NCBI RefSeq assembly: GCF_014268585.2
Contig: NZ_CP077092.1
Coordinates: forward strand, 1,054,001 to 1,118,000
Direction of reading: 5' to 3'
DNA: 64,000 bases
From: Pseudomonas iranensis
GTDB lineage: Bacteria; Pseudomonadota; Gammaproteobacteria; Pseudomonadales; Pseudomonadaceae
Below, piece after piece: positions 34,253 through 46,307 of this stretch. The notes beneath the pieces are model-generated. The model was given only the letters and a program-made list of their open reading frames with translations. It was not told where the DNA came from and made no database searches. A program made the position numbers and the translations under genes. The stretch's first letter is position 1, and every line of letters begins with the position of its first letter.

Positions 34253-34445
34253 AACAAGGTTTTTCGGCGGGGCGATAGGTTTTTCATATTTCGCTCTGCA
34301 GGCATAAGCGAATATTGTGTAGAAAGTGTTTCACAAAGGGTTACAGACGGCGCCTGCCAGAGTTGTAGGTAATGTAGTAAGTTAGGCCGGTGAATATCAT
34401 GCGAAGCGCGCGCCAGTAGCGGAGCTTGCTTCAGAGGGTAGTTAA

Positions 34446-36362
34446 TTGAACGATATGGCAAAGAATCTGATCCTGTGGTTGATCATTGCGGCAGTCCTGG
34501 TGACGGTGATGAACAACTTCTCCAGCCCTAACGAGCCGCAGACCCTCAACTATTCCGACTTCATCCAGCAGGTCAAGGATGGCAAGGTCGAGCGCGTAGC
34601 TGTTGACGGCTATGTGATTACCGGCAAGCGCACCGATGGCGACAGCTTCAAGACCATTCGTCCGGCGATTCAGGACAATGGCCTGATCGGCGATCTGGTC
34701 GACAATCACGTTGTGGTTGAAGGCAAGCAGCCTGAACAGCAAAGCATCTGGACTCAGCTCCTGGTGGCCAGCTTCCCGATCCTGGTGATCATCGCGGTGT
34801 TCATGTTCTTCATGCGCCAGATGCAGGGCGGCGCAGGCGGCAAGGGCGGGCCGATGAGCTTCGGCAAGAGCAAGGCACGCCTGCTCTCCGAAGATCAGGT
34901 GAAAACCACTTTGGCTGACGTTGCCGGTTGCGACGAAGCCAAGGAAGAAGTCGGCGAGCTGGTTGAGTTCCTGCGTGATCCGGGCAAATTCCAGCGTCTG
35001 GGCGGTCGTATCCCGCGCGGCGTGCTGATGGTCGGCCCGCCGGGTACCGGTAAAACCTTGCTGGCCAAGGCGATTGCCGGCGAAGCGAAAGTGCCGTTCT
35101 TCACCATTTCCGGTTCCGACTTTGTCGAAATGTTCGTCGGTGTCGGCGCCAGCCGCGTCCGCGACATGTTCGAGCAGGCCAAGAAGCACGCCCCTTGCAT
35201 CATCTTCATCGACGAAATCGATGCCGTGGGTCGCCATCGTGGCGCCGGCATGGGTGGCGGTCATGACGAGCGTGAGCAGACTCTCAACCAGTTGCTGGTA
35301 GAGATGGACGGCTTTGAAATGAATGACGGCATCATTGTTATTGCTGCGACCAACCGTCCGGACGTACTCGACCCTGCGCTGCTGCGTCCGGGCCGTTTCG
35401 ACCGTCAGGTGGTCGTGGGCTTGCCGGATATTCGTGGTCGCGAGCAGATTCTGAAAGTGCACATGCGCAAAGTGCCAATGGGCGACGACGTTGCTCCGGC
35501 AGTGATCGCGCGCGGTACTCCGGGCTTCTCCGGTGCTGACCTGGCCAACCTGGTCAACGAAGCGTCGTTGTTCGCTGCTCGTAGCGGCAAACGCATCGTC
35601 GAGATGAAAGAGTTCGAACTGGCGAAAGACAAGATCATGATGGGCGCCGAGCGCAAATCCATGGTCATGTCCGAGAAAGAAAAGCAGAACACTGCTTACC
35701 ACGAAGCCGGCCACGCCATCGTTGGTCGCGTCGTGCCTGAGCATGATCCGGTCTACAAGGTGTCGATCATCCCGCGCGGTCGTGCGCTGGGTGTGACCAT
35801 GTTCCTGCCGGAAGAAGATCGTTACAGCCTGTCCAAGCGTGCGCTGATCAGCCAGATCTGCTCGTTGTACGGTGGCCGTATCGCAGAAGAAATGACCCTG
35901 GGCTTTGACGGTGTAACCACCGGTGCGTCCAACGACATCATGCGTGCAAGTCAGATTGCCCGGAACATGGTGACGAAATGGGGCCTGTCGGAAAAACTCG
36001 GTCCGCTGATGTATGCCGAAGAAGAGGGCGAAGTGTTCCTCGGTCGCGGCGGTGGCGGCCAGGCTGCCAGCTTCTCCGGTGAGACAGCCAAGCTGATCGA
36101 CTCGGAAGTGCGCAGCATCATTGATCAGTGCTACGGCACCGCCAAGCAGATCCTCACGGATAACCGTGACAAGCTCGATGCCATGGCTGATGCGCTGATG
36201 AAGTACGAAACCATCGATGCCGAGCAGATTGACGACATCATGGCCGGCCGCACACCTCGCGAACCTCGCGACTGGTCGGGTGGCACCGGTACGCCTCCGC
36301 CGCCTGTCGTGCAGGACGAGCGTCCGGAAAAACCGATTGGCGGTCCGGCTGCTGACGTTTAA
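34446..36362 (+). CDS. ftsH: ATP-dependent zinc metalloprotease FtsH
   Basis: 638 aa from TTG 34446, which has AGAGGG 7 bp upstream. The alternative ATG at 34455 gives 635 aa starting MAKNLILWL and is also used in annotations. It has two N-terminal membrane helices (about 7-25 and ~100-125) around a small periplasmic domain. The AAA+ module has GPPGTGKT and [11 protein letters not shown] plus the second region of homology [19 protein letters not shown]; the zinc protease motif is HEAGH. The C-terminus is proline-rich. It degrades membrane and regulatory proteins. Confidence 0.97.
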   Translation: MNDMAKNLILWLIIAAVLVTVMNNFSSPNEPQTLNYSDFIQQVKDGKVERVAVDGYVITGKRTDGDSFKTIRPAIQDNGLIGDLVDNHVVVEGKQPEQQSIWTQLLVASFPILVIIAVFMFFMRQMQGGAGGKGGPMSFGKSKARLLSEDQVKTTLADVAGCDEAKEEVGELVEFLRDPGKFQRLGGRIPRGVLMVGPPGTGKTLLAKAIAGEAKVPFFTISGSDFVEMFVGVGASRVRDMFEQAKKHAPCIIFIDEIDAVGRHRGAGMGGGHDEREQTLNQLLVEMDGFEMNDGIIVIAATNRPDVLDPALLRPGRFDRQVVVGLPDIRGREQILKVHMRKVPMGDDVAPAVIARGTPGFSGADLANLVNEASLFAARSGKRIVEMKEFELAKDKIMMGAERKSMVMSEKEKQNTAYHEAGHAIVGRVVPEHDPVYKVSIIPRGRALGVTMFLPEEDRYSLSKRALISQICSLYGGRIAEEMTLGFDGVTTGASNDIMRASQIARNMVTKWGLSEKLGPLMYAEEEGEVFLGRGGGGQAASFSGETAKLIDSEVRSIIDQCYGTAKQILTDNRDKLDAMADALMKYETIDAEQIDDIMAGRTPREPRDWSGGTGTPPPPVVQDERPEKPIGGPAADV

Positions 36363-36370
36363 GGCTTGAA

Positions 36371-37222
36371 ATGACTTCTGTACAGTCCCTGACCCGGTTG
36401 CCTTGCGGCAACCGGGTTCTTGATTTGGCCCAGACGCATGTCATGGGCATTCTCAATGTCACTCCTGATTCTTTCTCCGATGGTGGTCGCTATAGCCAGC
36501 TCGATGCGGCTTTGCGCCACGCAGAAGCCATGGTGCTGGCTGGCGCGACGCTGATTGATATCGGCGGCGAATCGACCCGGCCGGGGGCGCGAGCGGTTTC
36601 TCCTCTTGAGGAGCTAGAGCGCGTCGCGCCGATTGTCGAGCTGATCAATCGCGACCTGGATGTCATCATCTCGGTCGATACTTCCACCCCGGCAGTCATG
36701 CGCGAAACCGCCCGGCTCGGTGCCGGACTGATCAATGATGTGCGTTCGTTGCGTCGCGATGGCGCGCTGGATGCGGCGGCGGCGACCGGATTGCCGGTTT
36801 GTCTCATGCACATGCTCGGCGAGCCGGGCGATATGCAGGACAATCCGCAGTATCAGGATGTCACCCGCGAGGTCGGTGAGTTTCTCGTCGAACGCATGGA
36901 TCAATGTGCCCAGGCGGGCATTCCCGCTGAGCGAATCATTCTTGATCCCGGCTTCGGCTTCGCCAAAACCCTGCAGCACAATCTAAGCTTGTTCAAGCAC
37001 ATGGAGGCCCTGCATGCACTGGGTCGACCACTGCTGGTAGGTGTTTCGCGCAAGAGTATGATTGGCCACGCTTTGAATCGTCCCGTGGGCGAGCGTCTGC
37101 ATGGCGGACTGGCACTGGCGGCGCTGGCGTCAGTTAAAGGCGCACGTATATTGCGGGTCCACGATGTGGCGGAAACCGTCGATGTCGTGCGAATGATCGC
37201 GGCCGTAGAATCAGCCGAATAA
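36371..37222 (+). CDS. folP: dihydropteroate synthase FolP
   Basis: 283 aa TIM-barrel enzyme. Signatures are [48 protein letters not shown] and [16 protein letters not shown]. It condenses 4-aminobenzoate with pterin pyrophosphate in folate synthesis and is the sulfonamide target. It follows ftsH by 8 bp and precedes glmM by 16 bp, so it is part of one transcription unit. Confidence 0.97.
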   Translation: MTSVQSLTRLPCGNRVLDLAQTHVMGILNVTPDSFSDGGRYSQLDAALRHAEAMVLAGATLIDIGGESTRPGARAVSPLEELERVAPIVELINRDLDVIISVDTSTPAVMRETARLGAGLINDVRSLRRDGALDAAAATGLPVCLMHMLGEPGDMQDNPQYQDVTREVGEFLVERMDQCAQAGIPAERIILDPGFGFAKTLQHNLSLFKHMEALHALGRPLLVGVSRKSMIGHALNRPVGERLHGGLALAALASVKGARILRVHDVAETVDVVRMIAAVESAE

Positions 37223-37238
37223 GAATGATGGAGCGCTT

Positions 37239-38576
37239 ATGAGCAAGAAATATTTTGGTACCGACGGCATTCGCGGTCGCGTTGGTGAATACCCGATCAC
37301 GCCTGACTTCATGCTCAAGCTCGGCTGGGCTGCTGGTATGGCTTTTCGCAAGATGGGTGCCTGCAAGGTGCTGGTCGGCAAGGACACGCGGATCTCCGGC
37401 TATATGTTCGAGTCGGCACTCGAGGCCGGGCTGACCTCGGCGGGTGCCGATGTGATGCTGCTCGGCCCGATGCCGACGCCGGCCATCGCCTATTTGTCGC
37501 GTACGTTCCAGGCTGAAGCCGGCATCGTGATCAGTGCTTCGCACAACCCGCATGATGACAACGGCATCAAGTTCTTCTCCGGCAAAGGCACCAAGCTGCC
37601 CGATGAATTGGAGCTGATGATCGAAGAGTTGCTGGATACGCCGATGACCGTCGTCGAGTCGAGCAAGATCGGTAAAGTGTCGCGAATCAATGATGCATCG
37701 GGCCGCTACATCGAGTTCTGCAAGAGCAGCGTGCCTACCGGGACCAATTTCGCCGGCCTGAAGATCGTTATCGACTGCGCGCATGGTGCGACCTATAAGG
37801 TAGCGCCGAGCGTCTTCCGTGAATTGGGTGCCGAAGTCGTCGTGCTTTCCGCTCAGCCGAACGGGCTGAACATCAACGATAACTGCGGTTCCACGCATAT
37901 GGGGCCGTTGCAGGCCGCCGTTCTGGCCGAGCATGCGGACCTGGGTATCGCCTTCGATGGCGATGGCGATCGGGTATTGATGGTCGATCACACCGGCGCC
38001 ATTGTTGATGGTGACGACCTGCTGTTTATCATTGCCCGCGATCTGCATGAGCGTGGCAAGTTGCAGGGTGGCGTCGTCGGTACTTTGATGAGCAATCTTG
38101 GTCTCGAACTGGCCCTTGCGGATCTGTCGATCCCGTTCGTTCGCGCCAATGTCGGTGACCGCTACGTGATTGCCGAGCTGCAAGAGCGCAACTGGCTCGT
38201 AGGCGGGGAAAATTCCGGGCATGTGGTCTGCTTCAACCACGCCACCACGGGCGACGCCATCATTGCGGCCTTGCAGGTGTTGATGGCTCTGAAATCCCGC
38301 AATGAAGGTCTGGCACAAACGCGCCAGGCGTTGCGCAAGTGCCCTCAGGTGCTGATCAACGTTCGCTTTGGCGGCGGTGAAAGCCCACTGGAGCATCCTG
38401 CTGTCAAGGAAGCCAGTGCCCGTGTCACTCAGGCGATGGCGGGACGCGGTCGCGTGCTTCTGCGCAAGTCCGGCACAGAGCCTCTGGTGCGCGTAATGGT
38501 CGAAGGCGAGGACGAAAACCAGGTTCGCGGCTATGCCGAAGAGCTGGCAAAACTGGTAACCGAAGTTTCTGCCTGA
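37239..38576 (+). CDS. glmM: phosphoglucosamine mutase GlmM
   Basis: 445 aa. [21 protein letters not shown] starts the family domain. The phosphoserine loop [15 protein letters not shown] has active Ser101; the Mg-binding loop is [13 protein letters not shown]; the sugar loop is [10 protein letters not shown] and the phosphate-binding loop [15 protein letters not shown]. It converts glucosamine-6-P to glucosamine-1-P for UDP-GlcNAc synthesis. folP-glmM adjacency is conserved in gammaproteobacteria. Confidence 0.98.
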   Translation: MSKKYFGTDGIRGRVGEYPITPDFMLKLGWAAGMAFRKMGACKVLVGKDTRISGYMFESALEAGLTSAGADVMLLGPMPTPAIAYLSRTFQAEAGIVISASHNPHDDNGIKFFSGKGTKLPDELELMIEELLDTPMTVVESSKIGKVSRINDASGRYIEFCKSSVPTGTNFAGLKIVIDCAHGATYKVAPSVFRELGAEVVVLSAQPNGLNINDNCGSTHMGPLQAAVLAEHADLGIAFDGDGDRVLMVDHTGAIVDGDDLLFIIARDLHERGKLQGGVVGTLMSNLGLELALADLSIPFVRANVGDRYVIAELQERNWLVGGENSGHVVCFNHATTGDAIIAALQVLMALKSRNEGLAQTRQALRKCPQVLINVRFGGGESPLEHPAVKEASARVTQAMAGRGRVLLRKSGTEPLVRVMVEGEDENQVRGYAEELAKLVTEVSA

Positions 38577-38641
38577 TACGGCTTGCAAGCCATGATTGTG
38601 TTGGGTAACATCTGCGCCCACTTTGACCGACGAGGTACAGC

Positions 38642-39397
38642 ATGCGTCGCCCTATGGTAGCTGGTAACTGGAAGATGCACGGTACCCGCGCCAGCGTCGC
38701 TGAGCTGATCAACGGCCTTCGTCATCTGGCCTTGCCAAGCGGTGTTGATGTCGCGGTGTTCCCGCCTTGCTTGTACATCAATCAAGTGATTGATGGCTTG
38801 AAAGGCAAGTCGATTTCGGTCGGCGCGCAGAATTCTGCGGTGGAAGCCATGCAAGGTGCGTTGACTGGTGAGATTGCTCCCAGCCAACTGGTGGATGCAG
38901 GTTGTTCCCTGGTGCTTGTCGGGCACTCCGAACGCCGTCAGATTATGGGCGAGCGAGACGGGATGCTGAATCGCAAGTTCGCAGCGGCACAGGCATGTGG
39001 CTTGATTCCGGTGTTGTGTGTAGGGGAAACCCTCGAGCAGCGCGAAGCCGGAAAAACTCTTGAAGTTGTCGGGCGTCAGCTGGGCAGCATCATCGAGGAG
39101 CTGGGTGTCGGTGCCTTTACCAAGGCAGTGATTGCATACGAGCCGGTCTGGGCCATTGGTACCGGGCTGACTGCAACGCCGCAACAGGCTCAGGATGTGC
39201 ATAAAGCCATTCGCGAGCAGTTGGCGGCAGAGAATTCTGAAGTCGCACGAGGTGTGCGGCTTCTATACGGCGGCAGCGTGAAGGCGGCCAATGCGGTCGA
39301 ACTGTTCGGCATGCCGGATATCGATGGGGGGCTCATTGGTGGAGCTTCCCTGAATGCAGATGAGTTCGGTGCGATCTGTCGCGCCGCGGGAAACTGA
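38642..39397 (+). CDS. tpiA: triose-phosphate isomerase TpiA
   Basis: 251 aa. [22 protein letters not shown] holds the catalytic Lys (NWKM); [13 protein letters not shown] holds the catalytic His; [20 protein letters not shown] holds the catalytic Glu and flexible loop 6; [11 protein letters not shown] and [10 protein letters not shown] bind the phosphate. It interconverts dihydroxyacetone phosphate and glyceraldehyde-3-P. secG follows within 5 bp. Confidence 0.98.
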   Translation: MRRPMVAGNWKMHGTRASVAELINGLRHLALPSGVDVAVFPPCLYINQVIDGLKGKSISVGAQNSAVEAMQGALTGEIAPSQLVDAGCSLVLVGHSERRQIMGERDGMLNRKFAAAQACGLIPVLCVGETLEQREAGKTLEVVGRQLGSIIEELGVGAFTKAVIAYEPVWAIGTGLTATPQQAQDVHKAIREQLAAENSEVARGVRLLYGGSVKAANAVELFGMPDIDGGLIGGASLNADEFGAICRAAGN

Positions 39398-39401
39398 AAA
39401 A

Positions 39402-39785
39402 ATGCTGGAAACAGTCGTAGTCGTTTTTCATCTGCTGGGTGCATTGGGCGTAGTTGCTCTGGTTTTGCTGCAGCAGGGTAAGGGTGCGGACGCTGGCGCG
39501 TCTTTCGGAGCAGGTGCTTCAAATACTGTGTTCGGAAGCCAAGGTTCCTCTACCTTTCTTAGTAAGTTTACTGCTATACTTGCCGCCGGTTTCTTCATAA
39601 CCAGCTTGGGGTTAGGTTACTTTGCTAAAGAGAAAGCTCATCAGCTGACTCAAGCAGGTCTTCCAGATCCAGCAGTGTTGGAAGTACCTAAGCAACAACC
39701 GGCTTCTGATGATGTCCCGGTGCTTCAAGAGCAAAAGTCGGCTACTCCAGCGACTGACGTGCCTCCAGCTCAAGAGCAGAAGTAA
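39402..39785 (+). CDS. secG: protein translocase subunit SecG
   Basis: 127 aa. Start ATG 39402 gives [32 protein letters not shown], the first SecG membrane helix. The conserved [33 protein letters not shown] includes the second helix. The C-terminal ~45 residues are a Pro/Gln-rich cytoplasmic tail ([18 protein letters not shown]), longer than in E. coli. It is a partner of SecYE in protein export; tpiA-secG-tRNA-Leu order is conserved. Confidence 0.96.
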   Translation: MLETVVVVFHLLGALGVVALVLLQQGKGADAGASFGAGASNTVFGSQGSSTFLSKFTAILAAGFFITSLGLGYFAKEKAHQLTQAGLPDPAVLEVPKQQPASDDVPVLQEQKSATPATDVPPAQEQK

Positions 39786-39807
39786 GAAGAGTTCCAAACG
39801 TAGTATT

Positions 39808-39893
39808 GCCGAGGTGGTGGAATTGGTAGACACGCAACCTTGAGGTGGTTGTGCCCATAGGGTGTAGGGGTTCGAGTCCCCTTCTCGGTACCA
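39808..39893 (+). tRNA. tRNA-Leu(GAG)
   Basis: 86 nt. The acceptor stem GCCGAGG pairs with CTCGGT-type 3' strand; the anticodon stem CAACC/GGTTG holds loop TTGAGGT (anticodon GAG). A long variable arm (GTGCCCATAGGGTGT) and T-arm GGGGTTCGAGTCCCC are present, and CCA is encoded. It lies 22 bp after secG. Confidence 0.97.
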
Positions 39894-39903
39894 ATTAGTC
39901 AGG

Positions 39904-39927
39904 AGAGCCCGCTGTTGCGGGCTTTCT
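39904..39927 (+). terminator. terminator after tRNA-Leu
   Basis: AGAGCCCGC-TGTT-GCGGGCTTTCTT: a 7-8 bp GC stem followed by a T-rich stretch, 11 bp beyond the tRNA. Confidence 0.85.
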
Positions 39928-39945
39928 TGCAGGTGGAAGGTTACA

Positions 39946-39974
39946 TTGACCCTAAAAGGGATCGGTCGTATACT
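39946..39974 (+). promoter_or_regulatory. strong sigma-70 promoter of the initiator tRNA/nusA operon
   Basis: TTGACC (39946-39951), 17-bp spacer, TATACT (39969-39974), 16 bp upstream of the tRNA-fMet gene. This corresponds to the metY promoter that drives metY-rimP-nusA-infB in E. coli. Confidence 0.88.
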
Positions 39975-39990
39975 TCCGCCCCAGCTTTGT

Positions 39991-40067
<77 letters not shown>

Positions 40068-40075
40068 GTTTAAGG

Positions 40076-40098
40076 AGCCCCTTTTAAGGGGCTTTTTG
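40076..40098 (+). terminator. terminator-like hairpin after tRNA-fMet
   Basis: AGCCCCTT/AAGGGGCT with a 2-nt loop, followed by TTTTTG. Because the downstream rimP-nusA operon has no obvious separate strong promoter, partial read-through is likely here. Confidence 0.8.
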
Positions 40099-40141
40099 TT
40101 AGCTGGATACTTTCAACGCCGCTGTTCGACGGCGTTTCAAG

Positions 40142-40167
40142 GATGGGCGTTATGCCCATTTTTTTAT
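40142..40167 (+). terminator. second terminator-like hairpin upstream of rimP
   Basis: ATGGGC-GTTAT-GCCCAT followed by TTTTTTT, preceded at about 40114-40136 by another stem (AACGCCG/CGGCGTT). Lying inside the tRNA-rimP gap, it may modulate entry of polymerase into the nusA operon, possibly through NusA feedback as in E. coli. Confidence 0.65.
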
Positions 40168-40206
40168 TTTGCAAAGCATGCACATATCATGCACTAGGGG
40201 GTTCAG

Positions 40207-40665
40207 GTGTCGAGCAAGCTAGAAGAGTTGCAGGCCTTGCTGGCCCCGGTGGTCGTGGCCCTGGGCTATGAATGCTGGGGTATCGAGTTTTCGGCTCAGG
40301 GTCGTCACTCGATGTTGCGCGTTTATATCGATAAAGAGGGTGGCGTGCTGGTGGACGATTGCGCCATTGTCAGCCGTCAGATCAGCGGTGTTCTGGATGT
40401 TGAAGATCCTATCTCCGTTGAATACACCCTTGAAGTTTCCTCGCCTGGCATGGAGCGCCCGCTGTTCACTCTTGAGCAGTTTGCCAAATTTGCCGGTGAA
40501 CAAGTGAAGATCAAGCTGCGCTCGCCTTTCGAAGGTCGACGCAACTTTCAGGGCCTTCTGCGCGGTGTAGAAGAGCAGGACGTCGTGGTGCAGGTAGAAG
40601 ACCACGAGTTCCTGTTGCCGATCGATATGATCGACAAGGCCAACATTATTCCCAGTTTTGACTGA
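40207..40665 (+). CDS. rimP: ribosome maturation factor RimP
   Basis: 152 aa, GTG start. N-terminal [54 protein letters not shown] is the RimP alpha/beta domain. The central [16 protein letters not shown] motif reads [18 protein letters not shown], followed by an Sm-like C-terminal domain ([17 protein letters not shown]). It assists 30S maturation. First protein gene of the nusA-infB operon. Confidence 0.96.
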   Translation: MSSKLEELQALLAPVVVALGYECWGIEFSAQGRHSMLRVYIDKEGGVLVDDCAIVSRQISGVLDVEDPISVEYTLEVSSPGMERPLFTLEQFAKFAGEQVKIKLRSPFEGRRNFQGLLRGVEEQDVVVQVEDHEFLLPIDMIDKANIIPSFD

Positions 40666-40712
40666 GACGCGGATCCCGCGGATCCAATGGCTTGCGAAAG
40701 GCGAGGCGTACG

Positions 40713-42194
40713 ATGAGCAAAGAAGTACTGCTGGTTGTTGAGTCGGTATCCAATGAAAAGGGTGTACCGGCAAGCGTAATTTTTGAAGCGCTGGAGCTGG
40801 CTCTGGCCACTGCTACCAAAAAGCGTTTTGAAGACGAAGTGGACCTGCGTGTGGAAATCAACCGCCACACTGGTTCCTACGAAACCTTCCGTCGCTGGAC
40901 GGTCGTCGAAGAGAATGATCTCGACGATCCGGCCATCGAGACCTGGCCAAGCAAGGTTGCCGAAACGCATCCTGGTGCCAAGGTCGGTGACGTCGTCGAA
41001 GAGAAAATCGAATCCATCGAGTTCGGCCGCATCGCTGCACAGACTGCCAAGCAGGTCATTGTGCAGAAAGTTCGCGAAGCCGAGCGCGCTCAAGTGGTCG
41101 ACGCCTATCGCGAGCGCCTGGGAGAAATCATCTCTGGCACCGTGAAAAAAGTCACCCGCGACAACGTGATCGTCGATCTGGGCAACAATGCTGAAGCGTT
41201 GCTGGCCCGTGAAGACATCATTTCTCGCGAAACCTTCCGTGTCGGCGTGCGTCTGCGTGCGCTGCTCAAGGAAATCCGCACCGAGAACCGCGGCCCGCAG
41301 CTGATCCTGTCGCGTACCGCGCCGGAAATGCTGATCGAGCTGTTCCGTATCGAAGTGCCGGAAATCGCCGAAGGCCTCATCGAGGTCATGGCCGCCTCCC
41401 GTGATCCGGGTTCGCGTGCCAAGATCGCCGTCCGCTCCAAGGACAAGCGCATCGACCCGCAAGGTGCCTGCATCGGTATGCGCGGTTCGCGCGTCCAGGC
41501 GGTATCGGGTGAGTTGGGCGGTGAGCGTGTTGATATCGTGCTGTGGGACGACAACCCGGCCCAGTTCGTGATCAACGCCATGTCCCCGGCCGAGGTTGCG
41601 GCAATTATCGTTGACGAAGATGCCCATGCCATGGATATCGCCGTTGGCGCAGACAATCTGGCTCAGGCCATCGGTCGCGGTGGTCAGAACGTGCGTCTGG
41701 CCAGCCAGTTGACTGGCTGGACCCTGAACGTGATGACCGAATCGGACATCCAGGCTAAGCAGCAAGCAGAAACCGGCGACATCCTGCGCAACTTCATCGA
41801 TGAGCTGGAAGTCGACGAAGAACTGGCTCAGGTGCTGGTAGATGAAGGCTTCACCAGCCTGGAAGAGATTGCCTACGTACCGGTGGAGGAAATGCTCAAC
41901 ATCGACGGCTTTGACGAGGACATCGTCAACGAGCTTCGTGCTCGCGCCAAGGATCGCTTGTTGACCAAAGCCATCGCTACTGAGGAAAAGCTGGCAGACG
42001 CCCATCCGGCCGAAGACCTGCTCTCGCTTGAGGGTATGGACAAGGATTTGGCGATGGAACTGGCGGTGCGCGGCGTAATTACCCGCGAAGACCTGGCCGA
42101 GCAGTCTATTGACGACCTGCTCGACATCGACGGCATTGACGATGATCGTGCCGGCAAGTTGATCATGGCCGCCCGAGCCCACTGGTTCGAGTAA
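40713..42194 (+). CDS. nusA: transcription termination/antitermination factor NusA
   Basis: 493 aa. ATG 40713 follows GAGG. The N-terminal RNA-polymerase-binding domain ([28 protein letters not shown]), S1 domain (~135-200), two KH domains ([14 protein letters not shown] and [13 protein letters not shown]), and two C-terminal acidic helix-hairpin repeats ([21 protein letters not shown] and [22 protein letters not shown]) are all visible. It controls pausing, termination and antitermination. Operon neighbours are standard. Confidence 0.98.
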   Translation: MSKEVLLVVESVSNEKGVPASVIFEALELALATATKKRFEDEVDLRVEINRHTGSYETFRRWTVVEENDLDDPAIETWPSKVAETHPGAKVGDVVEEKIESIEFGRIAAQTAKQVIVQKVREAERAQVVDAYRERLGEIISGTVKKVTRDNVIVDLGNNAEALLAREDIISRETFRVGVRLRALLKEIRTENRGPQLILSRTAPEMLIELFRIEVPEIAEGLIEVMAASRDPGSRAKIAVRSKDKRIDPQGACIGMRGSRVQAVSGELGGERVDIVLWDDNPAQFVINAMSPAEVAAIIVDEDAHAMDIAVGADNLAQAIGRGGQNVRLASQLTGWTLNVMTESDIQAKQQAETGDILRNFIDELEVDEELAQVLVDEGFTSLEEIAYVPVEEMLNIDGFDEDIVNELRARAKDRLLTKAIATEEKLADAHPAEDLLSLEGMDKDLAMELAVRGVITREDLAEQSIDDLLDIDGIDDDRAGKLIMAARAHWFE

Positions 42195-42221
42195 TTAGGC
42201 GCGGCCTGAGGAGAGAAGTGC

Positions 42222-44750
42222 ATGACGCAAGTCACGGTGAAACAACTGGCCGATGAGGTCAAAACACCGGTAGAGCGCCTGTTGCAGCAGATGCGTGAGG
42301 CAGGTCTGCCGCACACCGCCGCCGACGAAAATGTGACTGACAGTGAGAAGCAATCCCTGCTGACTCACTTGAAGAGCAGTCACAAGGCGAAAGTGGAAGA
42401 ACCACGCAAGATCACGCTGCAGCGTAAAACCACCAGCACCCTGCGTGTGGCTGGTAGCAAGAGCATCAGCGTTGAAGTTCGCAAGAAGAAAGTTTTCGTA
42501 CAGCGCAGCCCGGAAGAAATCGAAGCCGAGCGCAAGCGTGAACTGGATGAGCGTCGCGCAGTAGAAAATGCTGCCCGTCAGAAGGCTGAAGAAGAAGCCA
42601 AGCAACGCGCCGAAGAAGAAGCGCGTCGCCAGCCTGCTGCTGCGCAAACCGCTGCCAGCGACGCCGTTGCGGCGCCGGCTGCCGCTGCCGAACCTGTTCG
42701 CGAAAGCGCACCGGTGGCCGCTGCTCCTGCTCCATCGGCTGACGTTCGCAACAAGCAGAACGAACAGCGCCGTCCGGACAAGCCACGTGCCGACGACAAC
42801 AATCGTCGCAGCGGTGGTGGTGATGGCGAGCGCAAAAACGCTCCGCATCGCGCATCGGTCAAAGAAAAAGCCCCGGCGCCACGTGTGGCACCACGCACTA
42901 CCGACGAAGAAAGCGATGGCTTCCGTCGTGGTGGTCGCGGCAAGGCCAAGCTGAAGAAGCGCAACGCCCACGGTTTCCAGAGCCCGACCGGCCCTGTCGT
43001 GCGTGACGTGCAGATCGGCGAGACCATCACGGTTGGCGATCTGGCCAACCAGATGTCGGTCAAAGCGGCTGAAATCATCAAGTTCATGTTCAAACTGGGT
43101 ACCCCAGCGACCATCAACCAGGTGCTTGATCAGGAAACTGCTCAACTGGTAGCCGAAGAACTGGGCCACAAAGTGACCCTGGTCAGCGACACCGCTCTGG
43201 AAGATTCCCTGGCCGAGTCCCTGAAGTTTGAAGGTGAGTCGTTCTCCCGTGCACCAGTCGTGACCGTAATGGGCCACGTTGACCACGGTAAGACTTCGCT
43301 GCTCGACTACATCCGTCGTGCCAAGGTAGCTGCTGGCGAAGCTGGCGGTATCACCCAGCACATCGGTGCATACCACGTTGAGACTGATCGCGGCATGGTC
43401 ACTTTCCTCGACACCCCGGGTCACGCTGCGTTTACCGCAATGCGTGCCCGTGGTGCCAAGGCGACCGACATCGTGATCCTCGTGGTTGCAGCGGACGACG
43501 GTGTGATGCCGCAAACCATCGAAGCGGTTCAGCATGCGCAGGCAGCTGGCGTGCCGCTGGTGGTAGCAGTGAACAAGATCGACAAGCCGGGCGCCGATCT
43601 CGATCGCATCCGCAGCGAGCTGTCGGTTCACGGCGTGACTTCCGAAGACTGGGGTGGCGACACACCATTCGTTCCGGTTTCGGCGAAGATGGGTACTGGC
43701 GTGGACGAGCTGCTTGAAGCCGTTCTGCTGCAGGCCGAAGTTCTCGAACTGAAAGCTACTCCGTCGGCTCCTGGCCGTGGTGTGGTGGTTGAATCGCGTC
43801 TCGACAAGGGTCGTGGCCCAGTGGCAACCGTGCTGGTTCAGGACGGTACGCTGCGTCAAGGCGACATGGTCCTGGTCGGTTCGAACTACGGCCGTGTACG
43901 TGCCATGCTCGACGAGAACGGCAAGCCAATCAAGGAAGCCGGTCCATCCATCCCTGTCGAGATCCTCGGCCTGGACGGTACCCCGGACGCTGGCGACGAG
44001 ATGAGCGTGGTTGCCGACGAGAAGAAAGCCCGTGAAGTGGCTCTGTTCCGTCAAGGCAAGTTCCGCGAAGTCAAACTGGCTCGCGCTCACGCCGGCAAGC
44101 TGGAAAACATCTTCGAAAACATGGGTCAGGCCGAGAAGAAGACGCTCAACATCGTCCTCAAGTCCGACGTCCGTGGTTCGCTGGAAGCGTTGAACGGTGC
44201 CTTGAATGGCCTGGGCAACGATGAAGTACAAGTGCGCGTAGTGGGTGGCGGTGTCGGTGGTATCACCGAATCCGACGCCAACCTGGCACTGGCTTCCAAC
44301 GCTGTACTGTTCGGCTTCAACGTGCGTGCCGATGCCGGCGCTCGCAAGATCGTCGAGCAGGAAGGTCTGGATATGCGTTACTACAACGTGATCTACGACA
44401 TCATCGAAGACGTCAAGAAAGCCCTGACCGGCATGCTCGGCAGCGATGTTCGCGAGAACATCCTGGGTGTGGCCGAAGTGCGTGACGTGTTCCGTTCGCC
44501 GAAGTTTGGCGCGATCGCCGGTTGCATGGTGATCGAAGGTGTCGTGCACCGTAACCGTCCGATCCGTGTACTGCGTGAAGACATCGTTATCTTCGAAGGC
44601 GAGCTGGAATCCCTGCGCCGCTTCAAGGATGACGCTTCCGAAGTGCGTGCCGGCATGGAATGCGGTATCGGCGTGAAGAGCTACAACGACGTCAAAGTCG
44701 GCGACAAGATCGAAGTCTTCGAGAAGGTTCAGGTTGCTCGCAGCCTCTGA
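42222..44750 (+). CDS. infB: translation initiation factor IF-2
   Basis: 842 aa. An N-terminal IF-2N domain ([29 protein letters not shown]) is followed by a long low-complexity Ala/Glu/Arg/Pro linker (~90-240) and a second IF-2N domain ([25 protein letters not shown]). The GTPase domain has [17 protein letters not shown] and NKID. Domains II-IV end in KVQVARSL. It brings initiator tRNA to the 30S P-site. The initiator tRNA gene lies in the same region. Confidence 0.98.
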   Translation: MTQVTVKQLADEVKTPVERLLQQMREAGLPHTAADENVTDSEKQSLLTHLKSSHKAKVEEPRKITLQRKTTSTLRVAGSKSISVEVRKKKVFVQRSPEEIEAERKRELDERRAVENAARQKAEEEAKQRAEEEARRQPAAAQTAASDAVAAPAAAAEPVRESAPVAAAPAPSADVRNKQNEQRRPDKPRADDNNRRSGGGDGERKNAPHRASVKEKAPAPRVAPRTTDEESDGFRRGGRGKAKLKKRNAHGFQSPTGPVVRDVQIGETITVGDLANQMSVKAAEIIKFMFKLGTPATINQVLDQETAQLVAEELGHKVTLVSDTALEDSLAESLKFEGESFSRAPVVTVMGHVDHGKTSLLDYIRRAKVAAGEAGGITQHIGAYHVETDRGMVTFLDTPGHAAFTAMRARGAKATDIVILVVAADDGVMPQTIEAVQHAQAAGVPLVVAVNKIDKPGADLDRIRSELSVHGVTSEDWGGDTPFVPVSAKMGTGVDELLEAVLLQAEVLELKATPSAPGRGVVVESRLDKGRGPVATVLVQDGTLRQGDMVLVGSNYGRVRAMLDENGKPIKEAGPSIPVEILGLDGTPDAGDEMSVVADEKKAREVALFRQGKFREVKLARAHAGKLENIFENMGQAEKKTLNIVLKSDVRGSLEALNGALNGLGNDEVQVRVVGGGVGGITESDANLALASNAVLFGFNVRADAGARKIVEQEGLDMRYYNVIYDIIEDVKKALTGMLGSDVRENILGVAEVRDVFRSPKFGAIAGCMVIEGVVHRNRPIRVLREDIVIFEGELESLRRFKDDASEVRAGMECGIGVKSYNDVKVGDKIEVFEKVQVARSL

Positions 44751-44821
44751 CTCGCGCACTTCAAGGGCCACGATGGGCCGTAGCATGCAAATGCACGGCA
44801 CAGCGTCCGGACTCTAAACGC

Positions 44822-44857
44822 AACGCCCGGTCTGGCTTTTGTCAGGCCGGGCGTTTG
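44822..44857 (+). terminator. hairpin between infB and rbfA
   Basis: AACGCCCGG/CCGGGCGTT with inner CTG/CAG pairs around TTTTGT; the trailing T run is only TTTG. It sits in the 159-bp infB-rbfA gap and may be a partial terminator or RNase site. Confidence 0.55.
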
Positions 44858-44909
44858 CCGCTTTCAGACCTTGCGGGTTTCACCGCTGGGCAGTAACAGG
44901 TAACAAATC

Positions 44910-45311
44910 ATGGCAAAAGAATACAGCCGTACCCAACGTATCGGCGATCAGATGCAGCGCGAGCTGGCGCAACTGATCCGTCGCGAAGTCAAAGACCCGC
45001 GCGTCGGCCTGGTCACCATCACTGCTGTGGAAGTGTCCCGTGACGTTGGTCACGCGAAGATTTTCATCACCGTGATGGGCCAGGACAACGCTGAAGACAT
45101 CGCGCAAAGCATCAAGGTGCTCAATGCCGCCGCAGGCTTCCTGCGTATGCAGCTGGCTCGCGAAATGAAGCTGCGCAGCGTGCCGCAATTGCACTTCCAC
45201 TACGACGAATCCGTCGTGCGTGGCGCGCATCTGTCGGCGCTGATCGAGCGCGCCGTCGCTGAAGACAATCAGCACGTTGCCGCTCCAGCACCTGAAGACA
45301 CCAAGGAGTAA
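44910..45311 (+). CDS. rbfA: 30S ribosome-binding factor RbfA
   Basis: 133 aa. The KH-like fold is evident in [51 protein letters not shown] and in [19 protein letters not shown]. It is needed for late 16S rRNA 5'-end maturation and cold adaptation. It is 4 bp from truB, so the two are co-transcribed. Confidence 0.96.
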   Translation: MAKEYSRTQRIGDQMQRELAQLIRREVKDPRVGLVTITAVEVSRDVGHAKIFITVMGQDNAEDIAQSIKVLNAAAGFLRMQLAREMKLRSVPQLHFHYDESVVRGAHLSALIERAVAEDNQHVAAPAPEDTKE

Positions 45312-45315
45312 TTCG

Positions 45316-46233
45316 GTGGCTCAGGTCAAACGTATCCGTCGTAACGTCAGCGGCATCATCCTGCTCGACAAGCCATTGGGGTTCACCTCCAACGCTGCCT
45401 TGCAGAAGGTGCGCTGGCTGCTCAATGCCGAGAAGGCCGGGCACACCGGCAGCCTCGACCCGTTGGCCACCGGCGTGTTGCCGCTGTGCTTCGGCGAGGC
45501 GACCAAGTTCTCGCAATACCTGCTCGATTCCGACAAGGGCTACGAGACCCTGGCGCAACTGGGCAAGACCACCACCACGGCCGATGCCGAAGGCGAGGTT
45601 TTGCAGGAGCGTCCGGTGACCGTTGGTCGCGCCGATGTCGAAGCGGTTCTGCCGAAATTTCGCGGGCAAATCAGTCAGATACCGCCGATGTACTCGGCAC
45701 TCAAGCGTGATGGCCAGCCGCTGTACAAACTGGCACGTGCAGGCGAAGTAGTGGAGCGCGAACCGCGTTCTGTTACTATTGCGCGCTTGGAATTGCTGGC
45801 CTTCGAAGGCGATACTGCGCGGCTTGCGGTGGACTGCAGCAAAGGCACCTATATTCGCACCCTGGTGGAGGATATCGGTGAGCAACTCGGTTGTGGTGCG
45901 TACGTCGCAGAACTGCGTCGGACCCAGGCCGGGCCTTTCACCCTGGCGCAGACCGTGACCCTCGAAGAGCTGGAAGCGGTACATGCCGAAGGCGGCAACG
46001 AAGCGGTCGATCGCTTCCTGATGCCATCGGATAGTGGCCTGCAAGATTGGCCGCTGCTGCACTTCTCGGAAGCGAGCGCGTTCTACTGGCTCAACGGCCA
46101 GCCGGTACGTGCCCCGGATGCGCCGAAGTTCGGCATGGTGCGAGTACAGGATCACAATGGTCGCTTCATCGGTATCGGTGAAGTGAGCGAAGACGGGCGC
46201 ATCGCGCCGCGTCGCTTGATTCGGTCAGAATGA
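45316..46233 (+). CDS. truB: tRNA pseudouridine(55) synthase TruB
   Basis: 305 aa. The start is GTG 45316 with AAGGAG at 45303-45308, giving [26 protein letters not shown]; an upstream in-frame codon lies inside rbfA. The catalytic motif [31 protein letters not shown] contains the essential Asp (SLDPLA). A C-terminal PUA-like domain is present. It modifies U55 in the T-loop of tRNAs. Confidence 0.97.
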   Translation: MAQVKRIRRNVSGIILLDKPLGFTSNAALQKVRWLLNAEKAGHTGSLDPLATGVLPLCFGEATKFSQYLLDSDKGYETLAQLGKTTTTADAEGEVLQERPVTVGRADVEAVLPKFRGQISQIPPMYSALKRDGQPLYKLARAGEVVEREPRSVTIARLELLAFEGDTARLAVDCSKGTYIRTLVEDIGEQLGCGAYVAELRRTQAGPFTLAQTVTLEELEAVHAEGGNEAVDRFLMPSDSGLQDWPLLHFSEASAFYWLNGQPVRAPDAPKFGMVRVQDHNGRFIGIGEVSEDGRIAPRRLIRSE

Positions 46234-46307
46234 CCGGAACCGGTCTGCGTTAAGCGGGCCGGCGAGTGTGGCTGTTAACAGGCATGGTCACTACTCATTT
46301 ATAGATA

